DNA from: Salinirussus salinus
Lineage (GTDB): Archaea; Halobacteriota; Halobacteria; Halobacteriales; Haloarculaceae
Length of the DNA stretch: 64,000 nt
Direction of reading: 5' to 3'
Assembly (NCBI RefSeq): GCF_009831455.1
Contig: NZ_WOWO01000002.1
Location: 496,001 to 560,000 of the forward strand
Shown here: in pieces, positions 1 through 9,403 of the stretch
Layout: every line of letters starts with the position of its first letter
How positions within the stretch are numbered: the first letter of the stretch is position 1
The notes under the pieces: model-generated
Database searches by the model: none
Seen by the model: the letters and a program-made list of their open reading frames with translations, nothing else
What the model was told of the DNA's origin: nothing
Translations under genes and position numbers: made by a program

Positions 1-912
1 GAGCACGAGCAGCGTTTCGTCGTCCGTGCGGAGAGCGACGCCCAGGTCGAGAGCGGACGGCGCAGCGAGGGCAACGACATCGAGACGGAGTACCGGACGA
101 TGGACGCCGCACAGGACGCCCCCGTTCCGGTCCCGACGACGCGGTGGTTCGAGGGCGACCGGTCGGTGATGGGCGGGAAGTTCTTCGTCGTCGACCACCG
201 CCCCGGCGACGCGCCGGTGGTCTGGGACCGCGACCAGCGGGCACACCTCCAGGAGGCCTGGGACGGCGACAGCGACCTCCCCGACCAGTTCGTCGACGCC
301 GCCGTCGGCGTCCACGAGGTCGCTCCCGAAGACGTGCCGGCCCTGGAGAACGTCCCGGCCGAGGCGGTCGTCGACCGGGAGATAGACCGGTGGGTGGAGG
401 TGTACCGGGAATCGACGGTCAGGCCGGAGCCGGCCGTCGAGGAGTGCATCCGGTGGTTCCGGGCCAACAAGCCCGAGGTGCCGGAGACGACGCTGGTCCA
501 CGGCGACTTCCGGATCGGCAACATGCTCGTCGACGGCGACGACCTGACTGCGGTACTCGACTGGGAGCTGGCCCGGGTCGGTGACCCGCTGTACGACCTG
601 GGCTACGCGAGCCTGCAGTACTTCGCCGGCAAGCTCATCGAGCCCACCGAACGCCCAGAACTCGCCTGCTCGCTGCTCGAGCGGGAGTACCTCTACGACG
701 AGTACGAGCGCCGGTCCGGCCGGACCGTCAACCGCGAGCGGGTCCGCTACTGGCGCGCTTTCTCCGCGTTCGTGATGATGACCATCGGGCTCTCGGGCGT
801 CCACCAGTTCCGGCAGGGGGACACCGACGACGTCCGCAGCGCGTGGTTCCAGTACATCGTCCCCGGGCTGGTCGAGGATATGCTCGCCATCGTCCGCGAG
901 GACCGGACCTGA
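1..912 (+). CDS. Phosphotransferase family protein (APH fold), 5' end outside the window
   Basis: The frame is open from the first base, so the true start lies upstream; 303 residues are visible. The APH catalytic loop is clear (HGDFRIGN, then LDWELARVGDP), with the catalytic Asp in HGD and the metal-binding Asp in LDWE. This variant of the loop is typical of the ACAD10/11-like phosphotransferases that accompany acyl-CoA dehydrogenases, so the substrate is probably a hydroxyacyl compound and not an antibiotic; that is inference from the family. A sugar kinase gene follows on the same strand after about 50 bp. An in-frame ATG at 100 exists but would cut the N-terminal kinase lobe, so I do not take it as the start. 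Confidence 0.85.
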   Translation, partial: EHEQRFVVRAESDAQVESGRRSEGNDIETEYRTMDAAQDAPVPVPTTRWFEGDRSVMGGKFFVVDHRPGDAPVVWDRDQRAHLQEAWDGDSDLPDQFVDAAVGVHEVAPEDVPALENVPAEAVVDREIDRWVEVYRESTVRPEPAVEECIRWFRANKPEVPETTLVHGDFRIGNMLVDGDDLTAVLDWELARVGDPLYDLGYASLQYFAGKLIEPTERPELACSLLEREYLYDEYERRSGRTVNRERVRYWRAFSAFVMMTIGLSGVHQFRQGDTDDVRSAWFQYIVPGLVEDMLAIVREDRT

Positions 913-965
913 GCCGTGCGCGGGAAGCAGGGGCGACCGGGCCGGGAGAAGCCGGGTGACCGGCG

Positions 966-1913
966 GTGACCGGCAGACTCGTCGGCGGGGTCGACCTCGG
1001 GGCGACGAACCTCCGGGCGGTCGTCGCCGACGGCGGGGGTGAGGTCCGCGGCCGCGCGCGGACGGAGACACCCGCCGGCGACGGCGACGTGGTCGGGCGC
1101 GCCGTCGTCCGCACGCTCGAAGACGCCTGCGGCGCCGCGGGCGTCGCGCCCGACGACCTCGCGGCGGTCGGCGTCGGCTCCATCGGCCCACTAGACCGGG
1201 CGGCCGGCGCGGCCGACGACCCACCGAACGTCGCGGCCGAACGGATCCCGCTCGTCGCGCCCCTGGAGGACCGCTGTGGCTGCGAGGTCCTGCTCGTCAA
1301 CGACTGCGTGGCGGGAGCGGTCGGCGAGCGCTACTTGGCCGACGGCGGGCCGGATCTCACCTACGTCACCCTCTCGACGGGCGTGGGCGCCGGCGCCATC
1401 GTCGACGGCCGGCCGCTCCGGGGCCACCGGGGCAACGCTGCCGAGATGGGCCACGTCGTCGTCGAGCCCGGCGGCCGCGAGTGTGGCTGTGGCGGTCCCG
1501 GCCACTGGGAGGCCTACGCGGGCGGGCAGTCTGTCCCGGGCTTCGCGCGCGAGGTCGCACGGGCCGAGGGCGTCGAGACGGGTCTCGACCTGGCGGACCT
1601 GGACGCCAGAACGGTCTTCGAGGCCGACGACCCGCTGGCCGCGCGCGTTCGCGACCGGCTCGGAGCCTACAACGCGCTCGGCGTCGCGGCCACGGTCCAC
1701 GCCTTCGACCCGGCGGTGGTCGTGTTCGGCGGCGCCATCGCAGTCAACAACCCCGACGCGGTGCTGGGCCCGGTCCGCGAGCGGTTGCCCGACCTGCTGG
1801 CTGTCGACGCGCCGACGGTCCGGCTTGCCAGCCTGGGCGAGGACGCGGTCCTGAAGGGGGCGGTCGCCGCCGCGCTGACCGGCGGGACCGGCGACCCCGA
1901 CGGCGGACCGTAA
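966..1913 (+). CDS. ROK family sugar kinase (glucokinase-like)
   Basis: A 315-residue cytoplasmic kinase that would phosphorylate glucose or a related hexose with ATP. The N-terminal phosphate loop VDLGATNLRA is at residues 9-18, the catalytic base is probably Asp113 in VND, and the ROK zinc site is seen as His163 followed by CGCGGPGHWE (residues 173-182). The length matches archaeal ROK glucokinases. The start is a GTG at 966; no in-frame ATG gives a complete nucleotide-binding loop. It lies 53 bp after the phosphotransferase and may be co-transcribed. It is convergent with the pilus operon, whose last gene ends 30 bp downstream. The substrate (glucose, mannose or N-acetyl sugar) cannot be decided from the sequence. 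Confidence 0.85.
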   Translation: MTGRLVGGVDLGATNLRAVVADGGGEVRGRARTETPAGDGDVVGRAVVRTLEDACGAAGVAPDDLAAVGVGSIGPLDRAAGAADDPPNVAAERIPLVAPLEDRCGCEVLLVNDCVAGAVGERYLADGGPDLTYVTLSTGVGAGAIVDGRPLRGHRGNAAEMGHVVVEPGGRECGCGGPGHWEAYAGGQSVPGFAREVARAEGVETGLDLADLDARTVFEADDPLAARVRDRLGAYNALGVAATVHAFDPAVVVFGGAIAVNNPDAVLGPVRERLPDLLAVDAPTVRLASLGEDAVLKGAVAAALTGGTGDPDGGP

Positions 1914-1943
1914 CCCTCCGACGCGTCACGTACCCGGCGGCCG

Positions 1944-3569
1944 TCACGCGATCCCGATGGCCTTCGTACTGCCGTCGGCGAACTCGAGAACGACGATGAC
2001 GTCAGCCTCGGGGTCGGTCGGGTCGACGAACTCGCTCACGCCGAGGTCGGCGCTCGCGTCGATGTCGCGGAGCGCGACGACCGTCTCACCCTCGACGGTC
2101 ACCGGCAGTCCGCCGCCGTCGAAGGTCGTCCCGCGGTCCTTGAAGGGCCGCCCCTCCAAGTCGTCCCGCGTCGTCACCGAGAAGCCGGTGACCGTCACCG
2201 GCTCCGCGGCCGTGATACTGAACGAGGCCTCCCGGCCCCGGTTCCGACCGCCGATGTTCCGGCTGTCGACCGAACCCGCGACGCCGGTCACGGCCGAGGC
2301 GCTGGTGCGCTCGCCGTCAGTTCCACCGCCCCCGTCGGACCCATTCCCTCCGTCCCCTGTCCCGCTCCCAGCGAGGTCGACGACCCGGAGGTCGAAGCTC
2401 ACGGCCCGCTGCTGTCCATCGCTGAACCGCGCGGTGACGGTGACCTCACCGGAGCTGTCGACGTCGGCGGGCGCCTCGTAGACGAACGCGGCCCGGCCGT
2501 CGGTGCCGGTAGCCGCTCCGGCCGGCCGCACGCTGCCCGGCCCGTTTTCGACAACAGCGGAGACCGACACGCCGCTGACGGGGTTGTCGAACCGGTCCCG
2601 GGCCTCGACGACGAGCCGCTGTCGGCCGCCCTCGGCGACGGACCCGCCGGTACCCCCGACGTCGGTGAGGTAGGCTGGCCCCTCGCGGCTGGCGTCGGGG
2701 CCGACGGCGACCTCCCCGAGCGCGAGTTCGTAGCTCCCGGGCTCGAAGGTCAGCGTGAGTTCGCCACAGGGTGCAGGTGGTGCCTGCTGGCAGTCGACAG
2801 CCCGCACGTAGGCATCGGGGTCCGTGCCCGCGGGGTCGAACTCGTCGTCCAGCAGGTCGACCCACTCGTCCCGGCGGAGCTCGGTCGGCACCGTCACCCG
2901 CATCGGACCGGTGTCGTTGCGGACGGTCACCGTTTTTACGGGCGCGCTGTTCGGGGCCAGTTCCACGCTCTCGGTGCCCGTCCCCGAGGCCGAGAGGTCG
3001 CCGTTGAGCGCGACCAGCGAGACCCGGCGGCCGTCGACGAGGTCCGTCGGCGTCAGCGCCAGCGTCTGCCCGCGGTCCCGGTTGTAGACCGCCCAGGGCT
3101 CGTAGACGGTCACCGGGGCGTCCTCGTACTCGTTGTAGGACGGGGTATAGACGAGCGTCGTGGTTTCGAACGTCCGGTTTCCGCCGGTCCAGTAGTCGCC
3201 GGTCTCGCCGGACGTGGTGGCGTTTGTGACCGTCACCTCCCCGGGGTCTGTCGTCCGGAGGGTCCCGGTGACCGGCGGCGGATTGATGAACAGCAGGCGT
3301 GGCGGGTAGCGGTAGCCGACAGCCACTGTCCCCGTCTCGCCCGTCCCGACGGCGGCGACCCGGTCGACAGTCGATTCGAGTTCGACGAGGTCGGTCTGTG
3401 CCTCCTGGTTGTGCCGGAACTCCTCCTGTGCGTTCAGGGCAGGGATGGCCGTGGACTGGAGGACCGCGAGCAGGACGAGCGCGAGCGCGAGCATCAGCAC
3501 CGCCCCGATGACGGGCGAGACGGCACGGGTCCCCGGGCGCCGACGCCGGAGGGGAGTGTTCTCGCTCAT
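1944..3569 (-). CDS. Large type IV pilin-like protein with Ig-like domain
   Basis: 541 residues starting at the ATG at 3569, one base after the stop of the upstream membrane platform gene. A class III (PibD-type) signal is seen: basic N-terminus, then RAVSPVIGAVLMLALALVLL, the usual haloarchaeal pilin N-terminal motif. The mature protein is far larger than a typical pilin (about 150 residues). It has a beta-rich middle and a Big_1/invasin-like segment around residues 330-400 (VEARDRFDNPVSGVSV). The C-terminal part is preceded by a Gly/Ser/Asp-rich linker. It is probably a surface-exposed pilus-associated or adhesin-type subunit assembled by the two upstream proteins. An upstream in-frame GTG at 3680 lies inside the preceding gene and is rejected. 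Confidence 0.8.
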   Translation of the reverse strand: MSENTPLRRRRPGTRAVSPVIGAVLMLALALVLLAVLQSTAIPALNAQEEFRHNQEAQTDLVELESTVDRVAAVGTGETGTVAVGYRYPPRLLFINPPPVTGTLRTTDPGEVTVTNATTSGETGDYWTGGNRTFETTTLVYTPSYNEYEDAPVTVYEPWAVYNRDRGQTLALTPTDLVDGRRVSLVALNGDLSASGTGTESVELAPNSAPVKTVTVRNDTGPMRVTVPTELRRDEWVDLLDDEFDPAGTDPDAYVRAVDCQQAPPAPCGELTLTFEPGSYELALGEVAVGPDASREGPAYLTDVGGTGGSVAEGGRQRLVVEARDRFDNPVSGVSVSAVVENGPGSVRPAGAATGTDGRAAFVYEAPADVDSSGEVTVTARFSDGQQRAVSFDLRVVDLAGSGTGDGGNGSDGGGGTDGERTSASAVTGVAGSVDSRNIGGRNRGREASFSITAAEPVTVTGFSVTTRDDLEGRPFKDRGTTFDGGGLPVTVEGETVVALRDIDASADLGVSEFVDPTDPEADVIVVLEFADGSTKAIGIA

Positions 3570-3570
3570 C

Positions 3571-5754
3571 TCAGACCACCGTGAACGCGATGACGGCCAC
3601 CACGACCAGCCCGATGCCGTACTTGATCCCGCTGTAGATGCTGTTCTCCGCGAGCTTTCCGGCGAGCAGGCCGCTGCCAAAGCCCTGGATCAGCGCCGAG
3701 TGAAAGAGGACCACCCGGAGTTTCTCGACTGGGATGGCCGCGAGGCTGACCGGCCCGCTCGCGGCGGCGCCGGCAGTCGCCACGCTGGCGCTGGCCGCCT
3801 CGACGGGTTCGAGGAAGTTCGCAGCCAGCAGGAGAACGACGAGCAGGTAGACCAGGAAGCCGACCACCACGATCACGAGATACGTCTGGAGGGTCCGCCG
3901 GCGCTCGCGGCGCAGCCGGACCCGCTCGGCGATGTCGGTGGCTGCCACGTCCAACACCAGATAGAGGTCGCTGGTCGCGCGGCTGCCCTCCGCGAGCAGC
4001 TTGACCGTCCGCGTCAGGGTCGGCGAGACGAGCCGGTCGCCGAAGGCCTCGAAGGCCCCCGGCAGGTCGGCGTTCCACTTGATGTCGTTGCGGAGCCGCT
4101 GGAGTTCCGTCGCCAGCCGACCGGAGGCGGAGTCGGCGACGATGTCAAGCCCACGGGCCAGCGAGAGGCCACGGCGGTTGCCCGTCGCCAGCATCTCGAG
4201 CAGCGCCGGAAACCGCTCCTGAAGCGCCCGCTCCTGGCGGCGGCGGTACTCGTGCACTACTGCGACCGGAGTGACGGCGACCAGGACCGGGACCACCGCG
4301 AGCGCGGTCGTGACACCCACCGGGTCGGCGACCAGCGCCGGCAGCGTCGGCGCGGCCACGCCGGCCAGGACGGCAACGACTGGGAGCAGCGCCGCCACGG
4401 GCACCGAGAACAGGAACACCCGCCAGGGTTCGTCGCCGACTCCGGCGACCGTCTCGCGGACCCGATCGCGGAAGCTGGTGTGTTCCCGGGCGCGCTCGTA
4501 GGCCGCCCGCCACTCCGGGTCGTCCTCGCCCGCCGGCGGCGGTGAGCCGGACTGCCGTCCCGGCGTGAACGAGACGGCGCGCTCCTTGAACGGCCCGCTC
4601 ACGGCGTCGACGAGGACGTAGAACCCGACGAGCCCGAGCGGGACGACGACGTAAACGACCGCGGCCATCGCGGTCAGTGTTCCGGCACCGAGGAAGGCGA
4701 CCACCAGCAGGACGACCAGCACGAACAGCGGGGCGGCGACGAAGCCGACGACGAACACCTCGCTCAGCAGCTCCAGCTGTTCGATGAACGACTCCTGCTC
4801 GGCGACCGCGTTCTCCAGCTGGTCGTCGATCTCGTCGTGAAGATACTCCGCGAGGTCGCCGCCGGTCTCCAGGACCACGGTGATGTCGTCCGCGACACGG
4901 CGCAGTTCGTCGCTGGGGGTGACCGTCCGGAGGTTCTCCAGCCCGGTATAGATGTCGTTGCCGAACATCTCGACATCACGGACCACGCGGTCGAACTCCT
5001 CGGCGGCAGCCCCGTAGGTCTCCGTCGAGTCCGCCAGCCGGGTCACCACCCGGTCGAAACCCACGCCTGCCCGTGACAGCGCGAACATGAACGTGACCGC
5101 GTACGGGAGGTTGTAGGCGATGTCCCGCCGTCGCCCCGCGACCCTGAGCCGGAGCTTGAGCACCCGGTGCCAGACCCAGTAGAGTCCGGCGCCGAGCAGA
5201 CCGGCACCGACACACAGCGCCAGCGTGACGCCGGCGAGCGCCGGTCCGGACAGCGCCTGCGTTGCGAGCGGGCCCGGGAGCGAGCCGGGCCCGAGCACCA
5301 GGACGGACAGCCCCGCGATGACGCCGACCACCGCGCTGGCCGCGACGATGTACGCCATCCGCCTGACGAGCCTGGCGAGATACTGGTCGAAGGTCTCGCC
5401 CACCCGGGCCTGCTGGAGGCGGCGTTGAAAGCCGGTGTAAACCCCTTCGCGTTGCTTGAACAGCGTCCGGAACGGGCCGTAGTGCTCCCGCAGGTCCGCG
5501 CGGCTGAGGTCCCGCAGACCCGCGGCAGGCTCCTGGCCCTGGAGGGCTCGCTCCGTCTGCTGGTTCCCGCCGTACCCGGCCTGGAACTCCGCCGCCGGCT
5601 CCGCTTCCTGCTCGGGATGCTCGCCGTATCTCGCCCAGTACTCGTCCTCGTCGCGGGCAGGGTCGGTCCCGTCGGTGCCCTCCGCGTCCGCTCCGTGCCC
5701 GCCGGCGGAAGCTGTGCCCTCGCCCGCGTCGGGGGGTTGGTCGTCGTCACCCAT
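3571..5754 (-). CDS. Type II/IV secretion system F (TadC/PilC-type) membrane platform protein
   Basis: A 727-residue polytopic membrane protein that anchors the ATPase and the growing pilus. It has two T2SSF-type halves, each with a soluble helical segment followed by clustered hydrophobic helices (around residues 140-205, 340-400, 460-520 and 650-727). The first 100 residues are acidic and disordered (Glu/Gln-rich). Archaeal platform proteins of this double-domain type are usual partners of PilB-type ATPases. It starts 3 bp after the stop of the ATPase gene, and the pilin-like gene follows after one base, so the three form one operon. Confidence 0.88.
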   Translation of the reverse strand: MGDDDQPPDAGEGTASAGGHGADAEGTDGTDPARDEDEYWARYGEHPEQEAEPAAEFQAGYGGNQQTERALQGQEPAAGLRDLSRADLREHYGPFRTLFKQREGVYTGFQRRLQQARVGETFDQYLARLVRRMAYIVAASAVVGVIAGLSVLVLGPGSLPGPLATQALSGPALAGVTLALCVGAGLLGAGLYWVWHRVLKLRLRVAGRRRDIAYNLPYAVTFMFALSRAGVGFDRVVTRLADSTETYGAAAEEFDRVVRDVEMFGNDIYTGLENLRTVTPSDELRRVADDITVVLETGGDLAEYLHDEIDDQLENAVAEQESFIEQLELLSEVFVVGFVAAPLFVLVVLLVVAFLGAGTLTAMAAVVYVVVPLGLVGFYVLVDAVSGPFKERAVSFTPGRQSGSPPPAGEDDPEWRAAYERAREHTSFRDRVRETVAGVGDEPWRVFLFSVPVAALLPVVAVLAGVAAPTLPALVADPVGVTTALAVVPVLVAVTPVAVVHEYRRRQERALQERFPALLEMLATGNRRGLSLARGLDIVADSASGRLATELQRLRNDIKWNADLPGAFEAFGDRLVSPTLTRTVKLLAEGSRATSDLYLVLDVAATDIAERVRLRRERRRTLQTYLVIVVVGFLVYLLVVLLLAANFLEPVEAASASVATAGAAASGPVSLAAIPVEKLRVVLFHSALIQGFGSGLLAGKLAENSIYSGIKYGIGLVVVAVIAFTVV

Positions 5755-5757
5755 CGC

Positions 5758-7530
5758 TCAGCCGTCCCGGGGGGTGAGTTCCGCGGGTTCGAGTGTGCCG
5801 TCCCGGAGCTGTTCGACCACCGACTCCGGGCTGCGCTGGAAGGTGTGGATCACCCGGCCCACGTCATCGTGGTGGCTGATCCCCTCCCGGCGCATATACC
5901 GCAACACCTCCTGGCGCAGGGACAGTTCCCGTCGGAGCCGGTCGTCGTCCCAGCCCCGCTCGTACTGCACCTCCTCGAGCAGGGTCGAGGGCGCGAGCTG
6001 CTCGAAGCTGTCCGTCGCCGGGTCCCGGCCGAACACCTCGCGGGTCCGGACGCCGGAGCCGTCTTGCTTCGGTGTGACCTCGACCAGGCGGTGGTTGCGC
6101 CGGAGCCGGCCGTCCTCGGTCTGGACCTGCCGCTGGACCGAGATGACGTCGAGGCTGCCGACCATCTGCGCGGGGATGTTCAGCGGCTCGTTCTCGAGCC
6201 GGCGCATCACGCTCTCCGCGGAGTCAGCGTGGAACGTCGTGTAGGCGGTGTGTCCCGTCGAGATCGCCTGGAAGAAGGTGAACGCGACCTGTGGGTTCGC
6301 CCGGATCTCCCCGACCAGCAGGAACTCGGGGCGCTGGCGCAGCGCCGATTCGAGGAGGTCGAACATCGTGACCGCTCCCTGGCCCTCGGCGACCGAGGAG
6401 GGACGTGTCACGTTCCGGACCCAGTTCTGGTGGGGGAGCCGGACCTCCGGGGTGTCCTCGATGGAGACGATCTTGTTTCCCGGCGGGATGAAATAGGAGA
6501 TGGCGTTCAGCGAAGTGGTCTTGCCCGAGCCGGTGCCGCCGGCGAACATCACCGACTTCCCGTTCTCGACGAGCAGCCACAGATACGCCATCTGGTCGAG
6601 CCCGAAGGTTCCGAAGTCGACCAGGTCGGTCGGGGTGAGCGGGTCCTCGGAGAACCGCCTGATGGTGAACGTCGACCCCCGGAGGCTGACGTCGTTCCCG
6701 AGCGTGAACTGCGCCCGCGAGCCGTCCGGGAGACTGACGTCCAGCAGCGGGTCAGCGGCCGTTAGCGACTTGCCCGCCCGCTGGGCCAGCCGGGTCACGA
6801 ACGCGTCCAGGCGCTCCTGCGGGAACGAGAGGTTGGTCTCGAGGTCCCGGTAGATGCCGTGGTAGACGAACAGCGGCACGTCCGCGCCGTCACAGGAGAT
6901 ATCCTCGATCTCGGGGTCGTGCATCAGCGGGTCGACCCGCCCGTAGCGCACGAAGTCCCGCTGGAGATAGTAGACCACCCGAAGCAACGTCGATGGGGGG
7001 ACGGCGGCGGCGTGTTCGTCGAGGATGCGGCCGATCTCCGCGCCGAACACGTCACCCCGTTTCTCGTCGGGCCCGATGTCGTGGTGCATCAGGTCCTGCC
7101 GGAGCGACCGGGTCAGGTCCTCCCGGACGTACTGTTCGAACTCGGTCAACGAGGGGGTAGCCACGTGGTAGCGGTGCTCGTTTGCCGCCGGGTCGTAGAG
7201 GATCGCCGTGTAGGAGTAAGGGCGCACCGACCAGCGCCAGGAGACGACCTCGAACTCTTCGAGATACTCGAAGTCGAACCACTGCCCGCGCACCGCCCCA
7301 GGGTCCGGGGCGGCCACGCCCAGTTCGGCCGGGTCGTACTCCGTCTCGAAGTGCGAGAGGACGTCATCGAGAACCGCCTCCTCGACCTCCTCGCCGGGCA
7401 CCGTCCGGACCTCCCGGCGGCCCTCGAGCACCCCGTCCATCGCCCGGTCGGCCACCCCGGCGTCGATCTCATCGAGAACGAACCCGCCCCCGCCGTCGCG
7501 GTGGTCAGGCGGCTGACTCTCCTCACTCAT
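5758..7530 (-). CDS. Type II/IV secretion system ATPase (PilB/TadA-like)
   Basis: A 590-residue hexameric assembly ATPase that powers archaeal type IV pilus formation at the membrane. Walker A is GGTGSGKT (residues 331-338), the Walker B region is FLLVGEIR (403-410), and the His box GHTAYTTFH follows about 20 residues later. The N-terminal 180 residues are acidic and poorly conserved, as in haloarchaeal PilB proteins. It is the first gene of the three-gene pilus operon. No prepilin peptidase or major pilin is encoded nearby, so processing would depend on a PibD elsewhere. The ATG at 7530 follows a TATA-like element. Confidence 0.92.
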   Translation of the reverse strand: MSEESQPPDHRDGGGGFVLDEIDAGVADRAMDGVLEGRREVRTVPGEEVEEAVLDDVLSHFETEYDPAELGVAAPDPGAVRGQWFDFEYLEEFEVVSWRWSVRPYSYTAILYDPAANEHRYHVATPSLTEFEQYVREDLTRSLRQDLMHHDIGPDEKRGDVFGAEIGRILDEHAAAVPPSTLLRVVYYLQRDFVRYGRVDPLMHDPEIEDISCDGADVPLFVYHGIYRDLETNLSFPQERLDAFVTRLAQRAGKSLTAADPLLDVSLPDGSRAQFTLGNDVSLRGSTFTIRRFSEDPLTPTDLVDFGTFGLDQMAYLWLLVENGKSVMFAGGTGSGKTTSLNAISYFIPPGNKIVSIEDTPEVRLPHQNWVRNVTRPSSVAEGQGAVTMFDLLESALRQRPEFLLVGEIRANPQVAFTFFQAISTGHTAYTTFHADSAESVMRRLENEPLNIPAQMVGSLDVISVQRQVQTEDGRLRRNHRLVEVTPKQDGSGVRTREVFGRDPATDSFEQLAPSTLLEEVQYERGWDDDRLRRELSLRQEVLRYMRREGISHHDDVGRVIHTFQRSPESVVEQLRDGTLEPAELTPRDG

Positions 7531-7564
7531 GCTCTGCCGATGGCTCCACTACTGTGCTGGGGTG

Positions 7565-7573
7565 ATATAAAAA
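7565..7573 (-). promoter_or_regulatory. TATA-like element of the pilus operon
   Basis: On the minus strand the sequence TTTTTATATC lies about 35-40 bp upstream of the ATPase ATG at 7530. This is the usual place for a haloarchaeal TATA box with a short leader. The surrounding 100 bp between the pilus operon and glpA is otherwise featureless and must also hold the glpA promoter. Confidence 0.5.
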
Positions 7574-7660
7574 CCCGACCCGCCGCGCCGTCCGGCCACA
7601 CCCGGGCCGTCGCTGCGGAGGGAAAGGGGCTAAGTGTGCCGCCCACTCCCTTTCGGGCGA

Positions 7661-9403
7661 ATGGGCTACACGCCACACGTCGCCGTGGTCGGCGGGGGCA
7701 CGACCGGCGTCGGGGTCGCGCGCGACCTCGCCATGCGGGGCCTGGAGGTAACGCTCGTCGAGCGGGGGGCGCTGACCAGCGGGGCGACCGGCGGGATGCA
7801 CGGCCTGCTACACAGCGGGGCTCGCTACGCTCTCTCTGACCCCGACAGCGCCGCCGACTGTCTCGCCGAGAACCGCGTCCTCCGGGAGGTGGCGGGCCAC
7901 TTCATCGAGGACACCGGCGGGCTGTTCGTCGAGCGCCCGGAGGACCCCGACGGCCACTTCGAGGCCCGGCTGGACGCCTGCGACGAGGTGGGGATCCCGG
8001 CCGAGGAGCTGACCGGCCCGGAGGCCCGCGACCGCGAGCCGGGGCTCTCCGGGGAAATCGAGCGCGCCTTCGCCGTCCCCGATGCGGGGGTCGACCCGTT
8101 CCGGCTGACGGAGGCGCTGGCGAGCGACGCCGGGAGCTACGGCGCGACCGTCCTGACCCACGCGGAAGTGGTCGACGTGGACGTCGAGGACGGCGCCGTT
8201 CGTGGGGTCCGGGTCCGCGAGCACGACCCGACCACGCCCGGCGAGCCGATGCCCGGTGACGTCGTCGACATCGACGCCGACTACGTCGTCAACGCGACCG
8301 GCGCCTGGGCCGGGAAGGTGGCGGCGATGGCCGGCGTGGAGGTGCCGGTCCGGGCCTCGAAGGGCGCGATGGTCGTCGCCGCCGACCGCCACGTCGACAC
8401 GGTCGTCAACCGCTGCCGGCCCCGCGGGCAGGGCGACATCCTCGTCCCTCACGGCGACGTCTCGATCCTCGGGACGACCGACGTGGCGGTCGAAGACCCC
8501 GACGGCTACGCCCGCGAGAACCGGGAGGTCGACCTGCTGTTCGATGAACTCTCGCCCGTGGTTCCGGCCCTCGCGGACGCCCGCTCGTTGCGGGCGTACT
8601 GGGGCGTCCGGCCGCTGTACGACCCGGCCGGCGGCGAGGGTGCGGGTCAGAGCGAGGAGGGAGTGGACGACGGCGGTCCCGGCGACCTGACGCGGGACTT
8701 CGTCCTGCTGGACCACGAGGACCGGGACGGGCTCTGGGGGATGAGTACCGTCGTCGGGGGGAAGCTGACGACCCACCGGCTGATGGCCGAGCGGGTCGCG
8801 GACCACGTCTGCGGGAAGTTCGGTATCGACCGCCCCTGCCGAACCGACGAGATCCCGCTTCCCGGGGGGGAGGAGGCCGACCCGGAGCAGCTGGCGACCT
8901 TCGACGTCGACGCGGCGACCCTGGAGCGGGTCCACGACCGCTGGGGCGAGCGCGCGCCGGAGGTGCTCGAGCCGCTCGGTCCCAACCCCGCCGTCTGCCC
9001 CTGCAAGCGGGTGACTCGCGGCGAGGTCGAGGCCGCGATGGACGCCGAGGCCGTCTTCGAGACCGACCTCGACGCGGTCCGGCGACGCACCGGCGTCGGG
9101 ACCGGCGACTGCCAGGGGGCCCGGTGTGCCCACCGCGTCGCCGGGCTGTTGCGGCCCGAACACGACCTCGACCAGGTCGACCGGTCGCTGTCGGCGTTCT
9201 ACGGGGAGCGGTGGGCGGGCCAGCGACACGTTCTCTGGGGCGAGCAGCTCTCGCGGGCGATGGGGAGCTACGCGCTGCACGCGACGACGATGAACCGCGA
9301 CCATCCGGTCGAGACGCCGAACCTGGACGCCTTCGACCCGGGACCCGGGAGCCGCGGGGAGGGGGAGGCGGAGGCCGACGAACGTGGAGGGTCGGAGGCG
9401 TGA
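7661..9403 (+). CDS. glpA: Anaerobic-type glycerol-3-phosphate dehydrogenase subunit A
   Basis: A 580-residue flavoprotein that oxidises glycerol-3-phosphate to dihydroxyacetone phosphate, feeding electrons to the quinone pool through its partner subunits. The FAD-binding motif VVGGGTTGVG is at the N-terminus, followed by the DAO-type fold. The C-terminal BFD-like [2Fe-2S] domain has its cysteines in CPCKRVT and GDCQGARC, which distinguishes GlpA from GlpD. I chose the ATG at 7661 because it sits just before the Rossmann strand; a GTG at 7634 would add nine unlikely residues. glpB overlaps its stop codon. In haloarchaea this enzyme is the catabolic route for glycerol. Confidence 0.9.
   Translation: MGYTPHVAVVGGGTTGVGVARDLAMRGLEVTLVERGALTSGATGGMHGLLHSGARYALSDPDSAADCLAENRVLREVAGHFIEDTGGLFVERPEDPDGHFEARLDACDEVGIPAEELTGPEARDREPGLSGEIERAFAVPDAGVDPFRLTEALASDAGSYGATVLTHAEVVDVDVEDGAVRGVRVREHDPTTPGEPMPGDVVDIDADYVVNATGAWAGKVAAMAGVEVPVRASKGAMVVAADRHVDTVVNRCRPRGQGDILVPHGDVSILGTTDVAVEDPDGYARENREVDLLFDELSPVVPALADARSLRAYWGVRPLYDPAGGEGAGQSEEGVDDGGPGDLTRDFVLLDHEDRDGLWGMSTVVGGKLTTHRLMAERVADHVCGKFGIDRPCRTDEIPLPGGEEADPEQLATFDVDAATLERVHDRWGERAPEVLEPLGPNPAVCPCKRVTRGEVEAAMDAEAVFETDLDAVRRRTGVGTGDCQGARCAHRVAGLLRPEHDLDQVDRSLSAFYGERWAGQRHVLWGEQLSRAMGSYALHATTMNRDHPVETPNLDAFDPGPGSRGEGEAEADERGGSEA

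Noticed and set aside
5167-6765. Plus-strand frame of about 530 codons opposite the pilus platform and ATPase genes
   Set aside because: It spans the junction of two well-supported minus-strand genes and has no domain or start signal.
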